The translations under genes were made by a program, and so were the position numbers. Below are positions 34,207 through 43,654 of a DNA stretch of 64,000 bases, in pieces. Under the pieces are notes generated by a model. The model was not told where the DNA came from. It saw nothing but the letters and a program-made list of their open reading frames with translations, and did no database searches. Each line of letters starts with the position of its first letter. The first letter of the stretch is position 1. This DNA comes from Natronorubrum aibiense (GTDB lineage Archaea; Halobacteriota; Halobacteria; Halobacteriales; Natrialbaceae), in NCBI RefSeq assembly GCF_009392895.1, contig NZ_CP045488.1, forward strand, positions 1,860,001 to 1,924,000. Reading direction: 5' to 3'.

Positions 34207-36047
34207 GCCACGAGGACGCGATCACCCGCAGGCGTATCCTCCGTGCGATGGGTGCGAGTGGCGCTGTGGCAATCGCAGGCTGTATCGACGGTGGCAACGG
34301 CGGCAACGGTGACGACGACTGCGAGGATCACACGGTCGATCTGCGAACCGGGACGACCGACGGGGTGCCGGATTCGTTCGGGACGACCGATCCCGACTGG
34401 CGCGTCGCGAGCTCGCCCGACGGAACGACGGGACAGGCGATAAGCATCGAGCCGGTCTCCCAGTGGGTCACCCTGTCGACCGCGAACTGGATCGATCCGT
34501 ACGGCACCGGCGGCTGGCCTGCGCCTTCGGACCCGCTCGGTGACTACGTCTACGAGGTCGATTTCGAGGTCCCCGACAGCTGGACCGACGAGCAGTGTGA
34601 ACTCCGCGTCCACCAGTGGTCCGTCGACGACGACGCGACGATCGAACTCGAGGGGCCGTCCGGAACCACCACGCTCGCCCAGGATTCCGGGCACGCGACG
34701 CTGAAAGGGCCGATCAGCCAGCCAATCGGGCCCGGACAGTACACACTGCGAGCGCGGGTGTTCAACAATATGACCATCACCGGGCTGTTGGTCGACGCGG
34801 AACTGGTCTGCGAATGCGATGACGAGCCCGCCGACAAAGTGTGCGACCTCTCGATCAGCAAAACCCACGTCGGTGACGGTGAGCCGGTCGCGTCCGGCGA
34901 GACGACCGGGTTCGAAATTACCGTCTGTAACGACGGCGAGGGTACCTGCCGACCGGGTCCCGTCACGGTCGTCGACGAGCTGCCGGCTGGACTGACGTAC
35001 GTCTCGAGCAGCGGCACCGACTGGACCTGCACCGAAAGCGGCGGCGTCGTCACCTGCGAACACCCCCACGCGAACGGGCTCGGCCCGGGCGACTGTCTCC
35101 CGACGCTCATCCTCGAGGTCGAGGTGGACACCGACGGGGACGACGTTAGCGACGCGATCGTCAACTGCGCCACGGTCGAGCAGGGCGACGCGAGCGCGAG
35201 CAACAAGCGCGACTGTGCGAAGGTCCCGATCCGTCCCGACGAGAGCGGCCACGGCAAGTGCGATCTATCGATTACGAAGACCCACGACGGAACGCACGTC
35301 TCGCCCGGAGACACGACGACGTTCGAACTCACCGTCTGCAACGACAGCGACGCCTTCTGTGACGGGGCGGTTTCGGTCGTCGACTCGCTCCCGAGCGGCG
35401 TCACCTACGCCGCCGCTAGCGGTAGCGGCTGGACCTGTACCGAAAACGGCGGTGTCGTCACCTGCGATCACCAGAATAGCGTCGGGCTGGGTCTCGGTGA
35501 CTGCCTGCCGCCGATCACGCTCGAGGTCGAGATCGGATCGCTCGAGGAAACCGGCGACCGGATCCGCAACTGTGCACGTCTCAAATACGACGACGCCGAC
35601 CCCGACACCAACCGTGACTGCGTCGACGTGCCCGTTCGGCCTCCCGACGGCGGCTGTGATGGCCTCGAGATCGAGAAACGCGCCGCCAGCGACTTCATGT
35701 ACGGCGATCAGGCGACCTACGAGATCGACGTCTGCAACGCCGGCAAAGGCCACTGTGATGGGCGGGTCAGCGTCACCGACGACCTGCCCGACGGCCTCTC
35801 GTTCGTCGCGGCAGCCGGAACCGGCTGGAGCGCCTCGGCTTCCGGCGGCACGGTGACTGCCATCCACACGAACGGCACTGGCCTCGGCCCCGGTGACTGC
35901 CTCCCAACGCTGACGCTGACCGTCGACGTCGCCCCGGCAGACCGGTTCCCCGGCGGCTCCGATGCGGTCCAGAACTGCGCACGGCTCGCCGTCGGTGGCA
36001 CCGTCGTCGACGAGCACTGTGTCTCACACGTGATCACCAATGAATAG
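34203..36047 (+). CDS. secreted Cys-rich lipoprotein with three DUF11 repeats
   Basis: This 614-residue protein has a Tat signal (TRRRILRAMGASG) and a lipobox ending AIAGC near residue 22, so it is exported folded and anchored by lipid. An N-terminal beta domain (about 40-210) is followed by three DUF11 repeats at about 218-345, 352-480 and 485-610. Each contains a DLSISKTHVGDG-like start, LTVCND, WTCTESGGVVTC and a LGPGDCLPT motif. Each repeat carries about six or seven Cys, far above haloarchaeal norms, suggesting disulphides in the cell wall. Function is probably adhesion or surface structure (inference). Confidence 0.88.
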   Translation: MSHEDAITRRRILRAMGASGAVAIAGCIDGGNGGNGDDDCEDHTVDLRTGTTDGVPDSFGTTDPDWRVASSPDGTTGQAISIEPVSQWVTLSTANWIDPYGTGGWPAPSDPLGDYVYEVDFEVPDSWTDEQCELRVHQWSVDDDATIELEGPSGTTTLAQDSGHATLKGPISQPIGPGQYTLRARVFNNMTITGLLVDAELVCECDDEPADKVCDLSISKTHVGDGEPVASGETTGFEITVCNDGEGTCRPGPVTVVDELPAGLTYVSSSGTDWTCTESGGVVTCEHPHANGLGPGDCLPTLILEVEVDTDGDDVSDAIVNCATVEQGDASASNKRDCAKVPIRPDESGHGKCDLSITKTHDGTHVSPGDTTTFELTVCNDSDAFCDGAVSVVDSLPSGVTYAAASGSGWTCTENGGVVTCDHQNSVGLGLGDCLPPITLEVEIGSLEETGDRIRNCARLKYDDADPDTNRDCVDVPVRPPDGGCDGLEIEKRAASDFMYGDQATYEIDVCNAGKGHCDGRVSVTDDLPDGLSFVAAAGTGWSASASGGTVTAIHTNGTGLGPGDCLPTLTLTVDVAPADRFPGGSDAVQNCARLAVGGTVVDEHCVSHVITNE

Positions 36048-36108
36048 CTCTCCCGCGCCGAGATGACCGATCTGCACTGATCGACCGGACGCTCGAGCGC
36101 TCGTGACG

Positions 36109-36675
36109 CTACCGTGGATCCGTCGGTTCGACGCCACAGATGGTCTGGACGCGTTCGACGATGGTGCCGTGAAACCAGACGAGAACGACGACTGAGACGA
36201 CGATGATGACGACCTCGACGACCGTCGACATGAGTCCGAGCGCGACGATCAACGTCGTCGCACAGGCTGCCGGATGGTTCGTGTCGGACCAGAGCATTGC
36301 AATCGTCGTGAGCAGCATCGAGACGATACCGCTGATGACCAGCCTGCCGATGTCTGCCGAAAACCGTTCGCCGTGCTCGAACGCGTCGACGACGACCAAC
36401 CCGTCGGCAAAGAGCACATACGCCGCCAATCCACAGATGGCTGCAATCGCGTGACCACCGACGACGTGGTAGGCACCTTCAGCGCGCGGTTTCTCGCCGG
36501 TTGCGAGGAGGTACGCTGACGGGCCCAGACTGGGGAACAGAAACGGCTGTCCCGACCCCCATGCGAGTGCACCGAGGAGTACGAAGTGAAGCGTGACGTT
36601 GGTGCCGGCGCTGAGATCGTCTCGGACGTCGATCGACCCGCCGGCGCTATCGCGCACTCGATCGAACAACCCCAT
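36109..36675 (-). CDS. HPP family integral membrane protein
   Basis: This 188-residue protein has about five membrane helices. The family features are visible: FLFPSLGPSAYLLAT, a central GGHAIAAICGLAAY, and SDTNHPAACATTLIVAL (the HPA motif, with His-Pro). HPP proteins are predicted transporters; plant and cyanobacterial members carry nitrite (established for some). ATG 36675 is the start. Confidence 0.85.
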   Translation of the reverse strand: MGLFDRVRDSAGGSIDVRDDLSAGTNVTLHFVLLGALAWGSGQPFLFPSLGPSAYLLATGEKPRAEGAYHVVGGHAIAAICGLAAYVLFADGLVVVDAFEHGERFSADIGRLVISGIVSMLLTTIAMLWSDTNHPAACATTLIVALGLMSTVVEVVIIVVSVVVLVWFHGTIVERVQTICGVEPTDPR

Positions 36676-36773
36676 CGACTGGGATATCCCGGGGCGCGAG
36701 TATAAACGACTGGCCGTCACCTGCACCGGTTCGGACCATCGGATAGCTGGGTCCCCCGTTTCGGTCGGCAACG

Positions 36774-37823
36774 TTAGTCCACGTCATCGCCATAGGAGAC
36801 CTCGAACGGCCCGGCTTCGGGCTCCTTCTGGGGTAGCATCGGCCCGATCGACGCGGTTCGGCGGGTGACGGCGGCGGTGCGGAGAATGTACGACGCAAGC
36901 AGCGCGAGCGGCGAAACGACGACTGCGATGAGTCCACTGACGACGTACGGAAGGTAGGTACCGCCGATGGTTGCGCCGCTGAACCCACCGTAAAGTAAGC
37001 CGATCGTCATCGCTGCCAGAATCGCCGGGACACCACAGTAGAGCGTCAACTGCGAGAAGCGCGTGAGTTCCCGCTGTAAGTACGTCGTCTTGAAGTGCTC
37101 TCGAGCGGTAATAAACAACTTGAGCGCGTTGATCAATCCCTCGAGTTCGGCCACCGCCTCCGACGACAGCGACGCCCCGTCCCGTTCACGAAGCTGTCTG
37201 GCGACGTAGAGCTGCCAGGCAGCGTCGTAGGCGATCGCCGTCGACACGGCGGTAAACGTCCCGAACGTCGTGTGCTCGAGCGTCTCGTGTGTTCGGTCGG
37301 TGCTCGCGTCGATGCTGTTCGTGAACTTGCGGAGCAACTCGTTTCGGTCGGTATCATCGGTGTCGGCGAGGGCAGTGGCGTGTGCGGCGATCGTTTCGAT
37401 GAGCAGTTCGAGGAGTTTCGTCGGTGCTGCTGGACTCGCCGGCACCTTCGACTGTACCGCGATGTCGTTTCGAATATCGATGATGCCCTCGAGTTGATCG
37501 CGAGCGTCGTTCGCCGATGCAAACTCCTGTGAGAGGATGAGCTGGTTGATCGAGACGACGAGCGTGACGAGCGAGAAGGTGCCGGCGATCATCCCGCTGG
37601 CGAGTCGGGTGACCGAACCGTCGTTGGTGAACGAGATCACGCCGATCGCGTGCAAGCCGAGAAAGAGCACGAAGACGAGCAGCGAGATGCTGGCCGCGAT
37701 GAGCGACCGGTTCCCGTTGACCAGCACCCACTCCCGAAACTGGGCCAGCGGGCCGGTTCGTCTCCCCATATCGATGCCGTGAGATTCGAGTGTATCGTCG
37801 GCTCCGGATGCCCCCATATGCAC
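36774..37823 (-). CDS. four-helix membrane protein, unknown function
   Basis: This 349-residue protein (or 347 from the second ATG at 37817) has two N-terminal membrane helices (SLIAASISLLVFVLFLG, then GTFSLVTLVVSINQLILS), a hydrophilic central part of about 150 residues, and two C-terminal helices (GVPAILAAMTIGLLYGG; GLIAVVVSPLALLASYI). This arrangement with a large cytoplasmic middle resembles families of unknown function found in haloarchaea. It lies 98 nt upstream of the HPP gene on the same strand. Confidence 0.7.
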   Translation of the reverse strand: MHMGASGADDTLESHGIDMGRRTGPLAQFREWVLVNGNRSLIAASISLLVFVLFLGLHAIGVISFTNDGSVTRLASGMIAGTFSLVTLVVSINQLILSQEFASANDARDQLEGIIDIRNDIAVQSKVPASPAAPTKLLELLIETIAAHATALADTDDTDRNELLRKFTNSIDASTDRTHETLEHTTFGTFTAVSTAIAYDAAWQLYVARQLRERDGASLSSEAVAELEGLINALKLFITAREHFKTTYLQRELTRFSQLTLYCGVPAILAAMTIGLLYGGFSGATIGGTYLPYVVSGLIAVVVSPLALLASYILRTAAVTRRTASIGPMLPQKEPEAGPFEVSYGDDVD

Positions 37824-38032
37824 TCGTCAGTGGAGTCGACAATAAGGGCCTGCGTTGCATATCCTGCCGACTCGAGAGTGCGGGTGACCCGGCTTGGTCA
37901 CGAGTGTCTCCGAGCGGAGTGGAGCGCTGCCGGTTCAGGGCCGAGACTAAAATGGGTCCGTGGTGACAGGGCGAGTATGACTCGTCATAGAACCGACCGT
38001 TTGGGCACCGACACACGCCAGCTGCGGGGGCG

Positions 38033-38533
38033 ATGGCGATGACGCGCTCGACAGCATCTCGCCGACGGTTCCTCGCCGCAGTCGGGGCCGGGACGACCGC
38101 CGTACTAGCTGGCTGCAATGACGGCGGTGTCAGCGGCCAACCCGAGTACGAAACGGGATCGGTCGGCAATACCAGCGGCGGGAACCGTTCGGCCGCGGAG
38201 ATGACTGCGGCGGAATCGCTCGCCCAACAGGAGACTCACGACGGCGTCACACCGCTCGATGCGGTGACGATCACGGATCACGAGTTCGTCCTCGAGGACG
38301 GGTTTCGCGGCTCGACGGTTCAGGGAACGGTCGAGAACACCGGCGATGATCGGATCGCTCTCGTCGAAATCCGCGTTCGCGTCTTCGACGACAGCGGGGC
38401 TCAGATCGGTCAGTATCTCGATAGCACCGGCGATCTGGCCGCGGCGGCGACCTGGTCGTTTCAGGTCGTCGTCCTCAAACCACCGTCGGATGTCGCGCGC
38501 TACGACATCGCCGTCCTCGGGACGCCGGCGTGA
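38033..38533 (+). CDS. Tat-exported lipoprotein (FxLYD-like)
   Basis: This 166-residue protein has a twin-Arg signal (ASRRRFLAAVGAGTTAVLAG) with a lipobox Cys near residue 28, a low-complexity Ser/Gly linker, and a beta-sandwich domain with VQGTVENTGDDRIALVEIRV, typical of the FxLYD family of extracytoplasmic proteins. A second ATG follows two codons in. Function is unknown. Confidence 0.75.
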   Translation: MAMTRSTASRRRFLAAVGAGTTAVLAGCNDGGVSGQPEYETGSVGNTSGGNRSAAEMTAAESLAQQETHDGVTPLDAVTITDHEFVLEDGFRGSTVQGTVENTGDDRIALVEIRVRVFDDSGAQIGQYLDSTGDLAAAATWSFQVVVLKPPSDVARYDIAVLGTPA

Positions 38534-38601
38534 CCGACGACCGCTACGCCTGCTGCTCGAGTCCACGTAGACCGTCGCCCATCGCCCGCGGTCGGGGTTC
38601 G

Positions 38602-38949
38602 TTAGCGAGGATCGTCTTCGATGAGTTCGTCGGCGACACCCTCGTACACGTCGTCGAGCGAGAGCCCGAGCGTGTACGCCGGTCGCCCCTTCCCGGTCGG
38701 TGACGTCCGATCGGTTTTGATCTCCTCGACGAAGCCCTCGTCCTCGAGACGGTACAGCGATCGCATGACGTCCGCTTCAGTGATCGTTCCGACGACTTCC
38801 GTGTCGACGCCCTCGAGTTGCGTCTGACAAACCTGCCGGAGGTCGTGTGTCTGGACGGGTGTCTCGTCCTCGCGGTGTTTTGCGGCGACGGCCAGCAGGA
38901 TTACCTGCTCTGTCAGCGAGATTTCATCAAACCGGGATTCAGTGGCCAT
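38602..38949 (-). CDS. winged-helix DNA-binding protein
   Basis: This 115-residue protein starts MATESRFDEISLTEQVILLA. Its body (VMRSLYRLEDEGFVEEIKTD, then GRPAYTLGLSLDDVY) is a small PadR/Cdc6-WH-like winged helix common in haloarchaeal regulators. An AT-rich block at 38990-39020 lies upstream on its coding strand. The target is unknown. Confidence 0.75.
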   Translation of the reverse strand: MATESRFDEISLTEQVILLAVAAKHREDETPVQTHDLRQVCQTQLEGVDTEVVGTITEADVMRSLYRLEDEGFVEEIKTDRTSPTGKGRPAYTLGLSLDDVYEGVADELIEDDPR

Positions 38950-39129
38950 AGCTGGACTTACACGTCAACCGTGGTAGTCGTTGCTTTTCTATTCATAACA
39001 TAATAAGAGAAAAATACTGGGATGGAAACCGCTCCCGACTCCACTCCGATAGAGTCGACCGTGTTTCGCTCTCGACTGTACTGACCGGTCGAATCGCAGT
39101 CGTGGTCGCTGTCAGCTGCCGACGGGTGC

Positions 39130-39957
39130 TCAGGTGTCCTCTTCGTCCTGCAACTCCGTCAGTTCGGCCTCGATTTCACTCTCGTCGACGTCGGATTCGA
39201 GGTCGTCGAGGGCCGCCTCGTCGACCGCCGACGCGTCGTCGGTTTCCGGTTCGGCTTCGCTGGCCCCCATCTCGGATTTGAGCGTCTCGAGTTCGGCTTC
39301 GACGCCGCTGTCGGTCGAGAGCGCCTCGAGTTCGCGGTCGATGTTGTCTTTGTCCGAGAGCACGTCGTCGAACGCGCCGGTTTCGTGGAGTTCGTCGAGT
39401 GCCGCGGAGCGCGCTTCCATATCCTCGGTCCGCTCTTCGGCGCGTTCGATGGCGCGCCCGACGTCTTCGAACTCCTCGCCCGTCGCTGTCATGGCTTCCG
39501 AAACCGTCGAACTCGCCTCGGCGGCCTCGTAGCGGGCTTTCATCGTCTCTTTTTTCGTGCGGAACTCCTCGACGCGACTCTGGAGTTCGTTTTTCTGCTC
39601 GATCAGTTTGTCCTGCTGGCTCTGTAACTCGGAGATTTGGCGCTCCAGATCCTCGATCTGGTTCATCTTCGTCTTCTTTTTCTCGAGCGCGCGGCGTGCC
39701 AGATCCTCGCGGTCCTGCTGGACGGCGGTGCGTGCCTGATCGTTGTGTTTGTCGACGTTTTCCTCGAGGCGACGTTTCTGCATCTCGAGGCGCTTTTTCT
39801 GTGTGGTGAGGTCGGCGATACCGCGTTTGACCTGCTGGAGTTGGTCGCGCATCTGCTCGTAGGAGTAATCGAGCGTCTGCGTCGGATCCTCGGCCCGGTT
39901 GAGCACCGAGTTGATCTTCGACCGGATGACGTAGGAGGTCCGAGAGAGGATGCCCAT
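39130..39957 (-). CDS. pspA: PspA/IM30 (Vipp1-like) membrane-remodelling protein
   Basis: This 275-residue, almost wholly coiled-coil protein starts MGILSRTSYVIRSKINSVLN, the amphipathic N-terminal helix of the PspA/Vipp1 family. It continues AEDPTQTLDYSYEQMRDQLQ and long heptad-rich helices. The C-terminal 60 residues are acidic and low complexity. Family members assemble on membranes under stress and in halophiles are expressed under salt or envelope stress (knowledge). The start and length fit the family. Confidence 0.93.
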   Translation of the reverse strand: MGILSRTSYVIRSKINSVLNRAEDPTQTLDYSYEQMRDQLQQVKRGIADLTTQKKRLEMQKRRLEENVDKHNDQARTAVQQDREDLARRALEKKKTKMNQIEDLERQISELQSQQDKLIEQKNELQSRVEEFRTKKETMKARYEAAEASSTVSEAMTATGEEFEDVGRAIERAEERTEDMEARSAALDELHETGAFDDVLSDKDNIDRELEALSTDSGVEAELETLKSEMGASEAEPETDDASAVDEAALDDLESDVDESEIEAELTELQDEEDT

Positions 39958-40076
39958 ATGCCTACGTATCGTTCGTCACCCTTAAAAACATCACATCAGC
40001 GACAGTCCGTGACGAAATCGACCCGTTCGCCGGTGTTTCTCGCCGATTTAAGTATCCTGCACGTCGATGATGTCCC

Positions 40077-40694
40077 ATGAGCGACGTCCTCATCCCCGGC
40101 GGTCGTGACGTTCGCGGAACCCTCACGGAACCGGCCGGCGACCCGGCTGCGGTCGTCGTCGCCTGTCCGCCCCACCCACAACACGGCGGACACCGATCTG
40201 ATCCGCGCCTCGTCGCGGTGAGCGAGCGACTGGCCGAGGCTGGCATCGCCTGTCTCCGGATCGACTACGGGCCGTGGGACGACGGCTACGGCGAGCGCGA
40301 AGACGTTCGCAACGCCATCCGCTGGGCTACCGACCGGGACGAGGCCGACGTTCCGGTCGGTGTCTTCGGCTACAGCTTCGGAGCCGCACAGGCGCTGCTC
40401 GCCGCAGCAGACGTCGACCGCGAGGTCGCCGCCATCTCCGTGCTCGCACCTCCAACGCGTCTCGATGACGACCTCGACGCGCTCGCAGCGCTCGAGGCCC
40501 TCGCGTGTCCGGTCCAACTCCTCTACGGCGAGCGGGATTCGACCGTCGACTGCGAGCCGCTCGTCGAGCGCGCCCGCGAGCGTGGCGACACGGTCACGGG
40601 GCTGTCGGGCGATCACTTCTTCGTTGGCCAGCACGGAAAGATCGCGGACGCGGTCGGCGGGTTTCTCGAGGACGTGTTGCTCGAGTCGGCGTAG
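40077..40694 (+). CDS. alpha/beta hydrolase (dienelactone hydrolase-like)
   Basis: This 205-residue protein has the nucleophile elbow GYSFGAAQ (about residues 98-105), an oxyanion segment VACPPHPQHGG, a late acid in YGERDSTVDC and the catalytic His in SGDHFF. The family includes dienelactone hydrolases and serine esterases. It is convergent with HerA at 40713, leaving 18 nt between the two stop codons. Confidence 0.88.
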   Translation: MSDVLIPGGRDVRGTLTEPAGDPAAVVVACPPHPQHGGHRSDPRLVAVSERLAEAGIACLRIDYGPWDDGYGEREDVRNAIRWATDRDEADVPVGVFGYSFGAAQALLAAADVDREVAAISVLAPPTRLDDDLDALAALEALACPVQLLYGERDSTVDCEPLVERARERGDTVTGLSGDHFFVGQHGKIADAVGGFLEDVLLESA

Positions 40695-40712
40695 CCCACT
40701 CGTGGTTCCGTC

Positions 40713-42569
40713 TCAGTCGCGGCCGTGACGGGTGAGACACTTCGGGAGGCCGATCAACTCGACGGGTTCGGAGTTGTCTGGCGAGTAGACGACCATCTGG
40801 CCTTTCTCCATGTAGGGCACCTTCGACTCTAAGTTGCTGGGGATGTTGACGCTCTTGATGGCGTCCTCGTCGCCTAAGTTCAGAACGACTGTGGTGTTGA
40901 TCTGCTTGAAGACGGCGTCGTGGATGTCCTGTGGATCCTGCGTGATGAGGAACAGTCCCAGCCGCTCTTTCCGGCCCTGTTTGGCTGCCTCGGTGAACTT
41001 CCGGATGACCTTGCCCGCCTGCACGCTGTCGGCGTCGGTCAGGAAGTTGTGGGCCTCGTCCATCCCCAACACGAGTGGCGTCTCCTTGATTCGGTCGTAG
41101 GTCGGATCGTTCGAGAGTTTCTGGTCGATCAGCAGTGACGAGACCGCGAGGACGACCGCCTCGGTCGCTCGCGTATCGTTGATGTGGTACGTTGGGACGA
41201 CCGTCAGCCCGCCGGGACGGACGAAGTCGTGGACCAGTTCCGTAATCGGCCGGGCGTCTTGATCGAAGACGTGGCCGAAGCCGAGCACGCGCCGGCGGAC
41301 GGCGTCGAACGTCGCCTCGTGAACTCGGCCCGATTCGTCGAGTTCCTCGCGCAGCGCGGGGTCGTCGAGGAACGTCGTAAACTCCTCGTAGGTCCCGTCG
41401 CGGCCGTACTGGTCGCGAAACCGCGGCAACAGGACGCTCACGAGCGCGCCGTACTGGTTGTCGTTCAGCCCGCTGCCCGCGACCAGCCACGGGTTCTCGT
41501 GGACCATCGCGAACGGAATCGTGAACTCGACCTGTTTCGCGCGGTGATGGCCCGCCGAATAGGTGGCCGACCCGACTTTCGGGATGAACGCCGTCGTATC
41601 CTCGTGCCCGCCGTAGGCGATGCCCTCGCGCTCGAGTCGGCGGGCGAACTCGCTATCGAGGGCGGGGTTGTCGTCGTGCATCTGGGCGTACTCGTCCTGT
41701 GGGTCGAACTGGACGACGGCGGTGCCGACCTCGCGGCCGTCGGCCATCGGGTACGTGCGCTCGTCGGCGAGATACTGCCGAAGGATGTTCTTTGCGCCGT
41801 GAGTTTTTCCGGAGCCAGTGCCGCCCGCGATCAGCGTATGGCGGAAGACGAGTGGGTCGCCAGACGCGTAGTCGTCTTTCAGCCGGTAATCGATCGTCGG
41901 CGGCGACGCCGCCGTCCGAACTTTTTCCCCGCCGACGGAGAGGTGGCCGAGGAAGACACCGTCCTCGGGCATCTTCAGCCCGGTTTTGATCGCTTCGATG
42001 TCGTCGGCCGTCCGGATCACCGTCTGGGGTTTCGGGACGCGGTCGGTCATTCGCCGTTTCAACTCACCGTCATCGTCGTAGAGGACCGCGACCGGCTCGA
42101 GGCTCGCGACGAACTTGTAGTCGGCTTCGTCGACCTCGTCGGTTCGCATCGCCCGGCGGGCGTGGATCTCCGTCGCGTCGTCGGCGTGGTACTGCTGGGC
42201 GTACTCGAGTCCGGTGATCCGACAGAACAGCGTTTCCCCGTCGGGATAGGGCGCGAGCAGGTAGCTGCCGATGCGAATCGACGAGCGGTTGCCCTGCGTG
42301 ACGTACGCCCGCAGCGTGGTGTCCTCTTCGTCCTCGGCGATGCGCAATCCCTGGGAGACACAGAGCGTCCCGATGCCGACGTCTTCGCCGCGTGGGTCGA
42401 CGGCAGTGCGTTCGAACGACGCAGTCGTTCCGTCGTCCGGACTTGTCGGGTCGTCGGCACTCGAGGCAGCTGCCGATAGTTCGCCACTATCAGCAGCGTC
42501 GTCGGCTGTTGCGTCGGAACCCGCGTCTGACTCGGCGTTGAAATCGCCGAAGTCACCCAGATCGGTCAT
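40713..42569 (-). CDS. herA: HerA helicase/translocase
   Basis: This 618-residue protein has an acidic, low-complexity N-terminus (about 1-60), a HAS-like barrel, and the FtsK-HerA ATPase core: Walker A GGTGSGKTHGAK near residue 250, Walker B VLGMDEAHNF, and LFLITQDPQD. With NurA it processes double-strand break ends during recombination. ATG 42569 is taken; the frame open to 43301 is an antisense artefact. NurA is encoded 1.4 kb away on the same strand, separated by a DUF7344 regulator and a small gene. Confidence 0.92.
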   Translation of the reverse strand: MTDLGDFGDFNAESDAGSDATADDAADSGELSAAASSADDPTSPDDGTTASFERTAVDPRGEDVGIGTLCVSQGLRIAEDEEDTTLRAYVTQGNRSSIRIGSYLLAPYPDGETLFCRITGLEYAQQYHADDATEIHARRAMRTDEVDEADYKFVASLEPVAVLYDDDGELKRRMTDRVPKPQTVIRTADDIEAIKTGLKMPEDGVFLGHLSVGGEKVRTAASPPTIDYRLKDDYASGDPLVFRHTLIAGGTGSGKTHGAKNILRQYLADERTYPMADGREVGTAVVQFDPQDEYAQMHDDNPALDSEFARRLEREGIAYGGHEDTTAFIPKVGSATYSAGHHRAKQVEFTIPFAMVHENPWLVAGSGLNDNQYGALVSVLLPRFRDQYGRDGTYEEFTTFLDDPALREELDESGRVHEATFDAVRRRVLGFGHVFDQDARPITELVHDFVRPGGLTVVPTYHINDTRATEAVVLAVSSLLIDQKLSNDPTYDRIKETPLVLGMDEAHNFLTDADSVQAGKVIRKFTEAAKQGRKERLGLFLITQDPQDIHDAVFKQINTTVVLNLGDEDAIKSVNIPSNLESKVPYMEKGQMVVYSPDNSEPVELIGLPKCLTRHGRD

Positions 42570-42631
42570 ATCAGATCCATCCGGCCGGGCCCACAAACAC
42601 GTTTCCCTCCCGGCGGCGCTGGTCGCTCTGC

Positions 42632-42648
42632 CTATAGTAGCCACTGAA
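42632..42648. repeat. solo MITE end (17 bp)
   Basis: CTATAGTAGCCACTGAA is identical over 17 bp to the right end (in reverse complement) of the 159-bp MITE at 55275-55433. A matching second end was not found within the gap 42570-42733. A hairpin, AGAGC/GCTCT, follows at 42657-42670. It sits 63 nt upstream of the herA ATG, with ACTATAG facing herA on the minus strand. Confidence 0.6.
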
Positions 42649-42733
42649 CGTCTGCGAGAGCATGCGCTCTGGTCGAACGAGTCGGTGAAAAGAGCGGCCA
42701 TCACCAGATCGACAGCGGTGGTCGACGGCTCGA

Positions 42734-43366
42734 CTACTGGACGAGCGGAATCGCCTGCTCCCGTCCCGCGACCACGCCGGCCTCGTGGTCGAACTCGAGC
42801 ACGCCAGCGTCCGCGAGCATGGGGAGGTGCGTGTGAGACAACAACAGCGCACCGTGCTCGGGGTCGGAGAACGCGTCGGTATCGCGAGCGGCCAGTTCCG
42901 ATGCGAGTCGCTCGAGGTCCAGTGGCCGGTCGTGATCGGCAACCATCGTGCAGACGCGGAATCGAACCGGGTGAACGAGCGCATCGAGCAGTTGCTTGCA
43001 GTTCTCGCGCTCGCACACCTCGAGCAGCGACGTAAGCGTCGTGGGCGCGATCGGCAACTCGTCGACGAGTTCGACGCCGTTCTCGTCGTCCCACTCGACG
43101 ATGTCGTAGTCGGCCAGCCGCGGCAGATGGTTGTGCCGGAGGCTGAGCCGGACATCGTCCCGTGCCCGGTGTGTCGAACACTCGAGCGGTTCGTTCTCGA
43201 CGATGGCCGTCGTCAGTTCCGTCAGCGACAGTCGTGTTCGACTGGCACCGAGAACGGCGAGGAGACGAACCCGTCGTGGATGACGGAACGCGTCGTACCA
43301 CTCCGCCGGAATATCCTCGAGCGACGCTGGCTCGCTGTCACCGCTGGCGTGAGCGTCCGGACTCAT
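42734..43366 (-). CDS. two-domain DUF7344 HTH regulator
   Basis: This 210-residue protein contains two tandem DUF7344-type winged HTH domains: first with HPRRVRLLAVLGASRTRLSL near residues 28-47 and LRHNHLPRLADYDIVEWDDE; second with HPVRFRVCTMVADHDRPLDL and LSHTHLPMLADAGVLEFD. Such proteins are haloarchaeal regulators. It separates herA from the small gene and nurA, on the same strand as both, and may regulate repair genes (inference). Confidence 0.85.
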   Translation of the reverse strand: MSPDAHASGDSEPASLEDIPAEWYDAFRHPRRVRLLAVLGASRTRLSLTELTTAIVENEPLECSTHRARDDVRLSLRHNHLPRLADYDIVEWDDENGVELVDELPIAPTTLTSLLEVCERENCKQLLDALVHPVRFRVCTMVADHDRPLDLERLASELAARDTDAFSDPEHGALLLSHTHLPMLADAGVLEFDHEAGVVAGREQAIPLVQ

Positions 43367-43654
43367 TGTTCGTAGGGAGCGGTGCAGCGTCCATAAGCCC
43401 GCTTCCAAAAGGATTTGGGTCGGGAATCCCGGATTACTCGAGTAACGAACTGCTACCCCACTCAGACGGCCGAAATGCCGCTCGAGAGGGTTCGAGGCTC
43501 GTGAACGCGTCGACGAATCGCCGCCGGAGGGGCCGTCGACTGCCACACGAATCTCCCCTGTTGTCTCTCATCGGTCGACGCCACCGTCCTCGAGCGTCGC
43601 AGCAACTGGTCAGCGAGCACTGTCTTTTTGCAGCCACAACGCCTAGAGACGCGT

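Noticed and set aside
34011-35252. 413-codon minus-strand ORF opposite the DUF11 lipoprotein
   Set aside because: Antisense artefact of strong third-position GC; no recognisable domain.
40713-43301. Extended HerA frame of 862 codons
   Set aside because: The upstream part runs antisense through the DUF7344 gene; the family start and low-complexity N-terminus fit ATG 42569.
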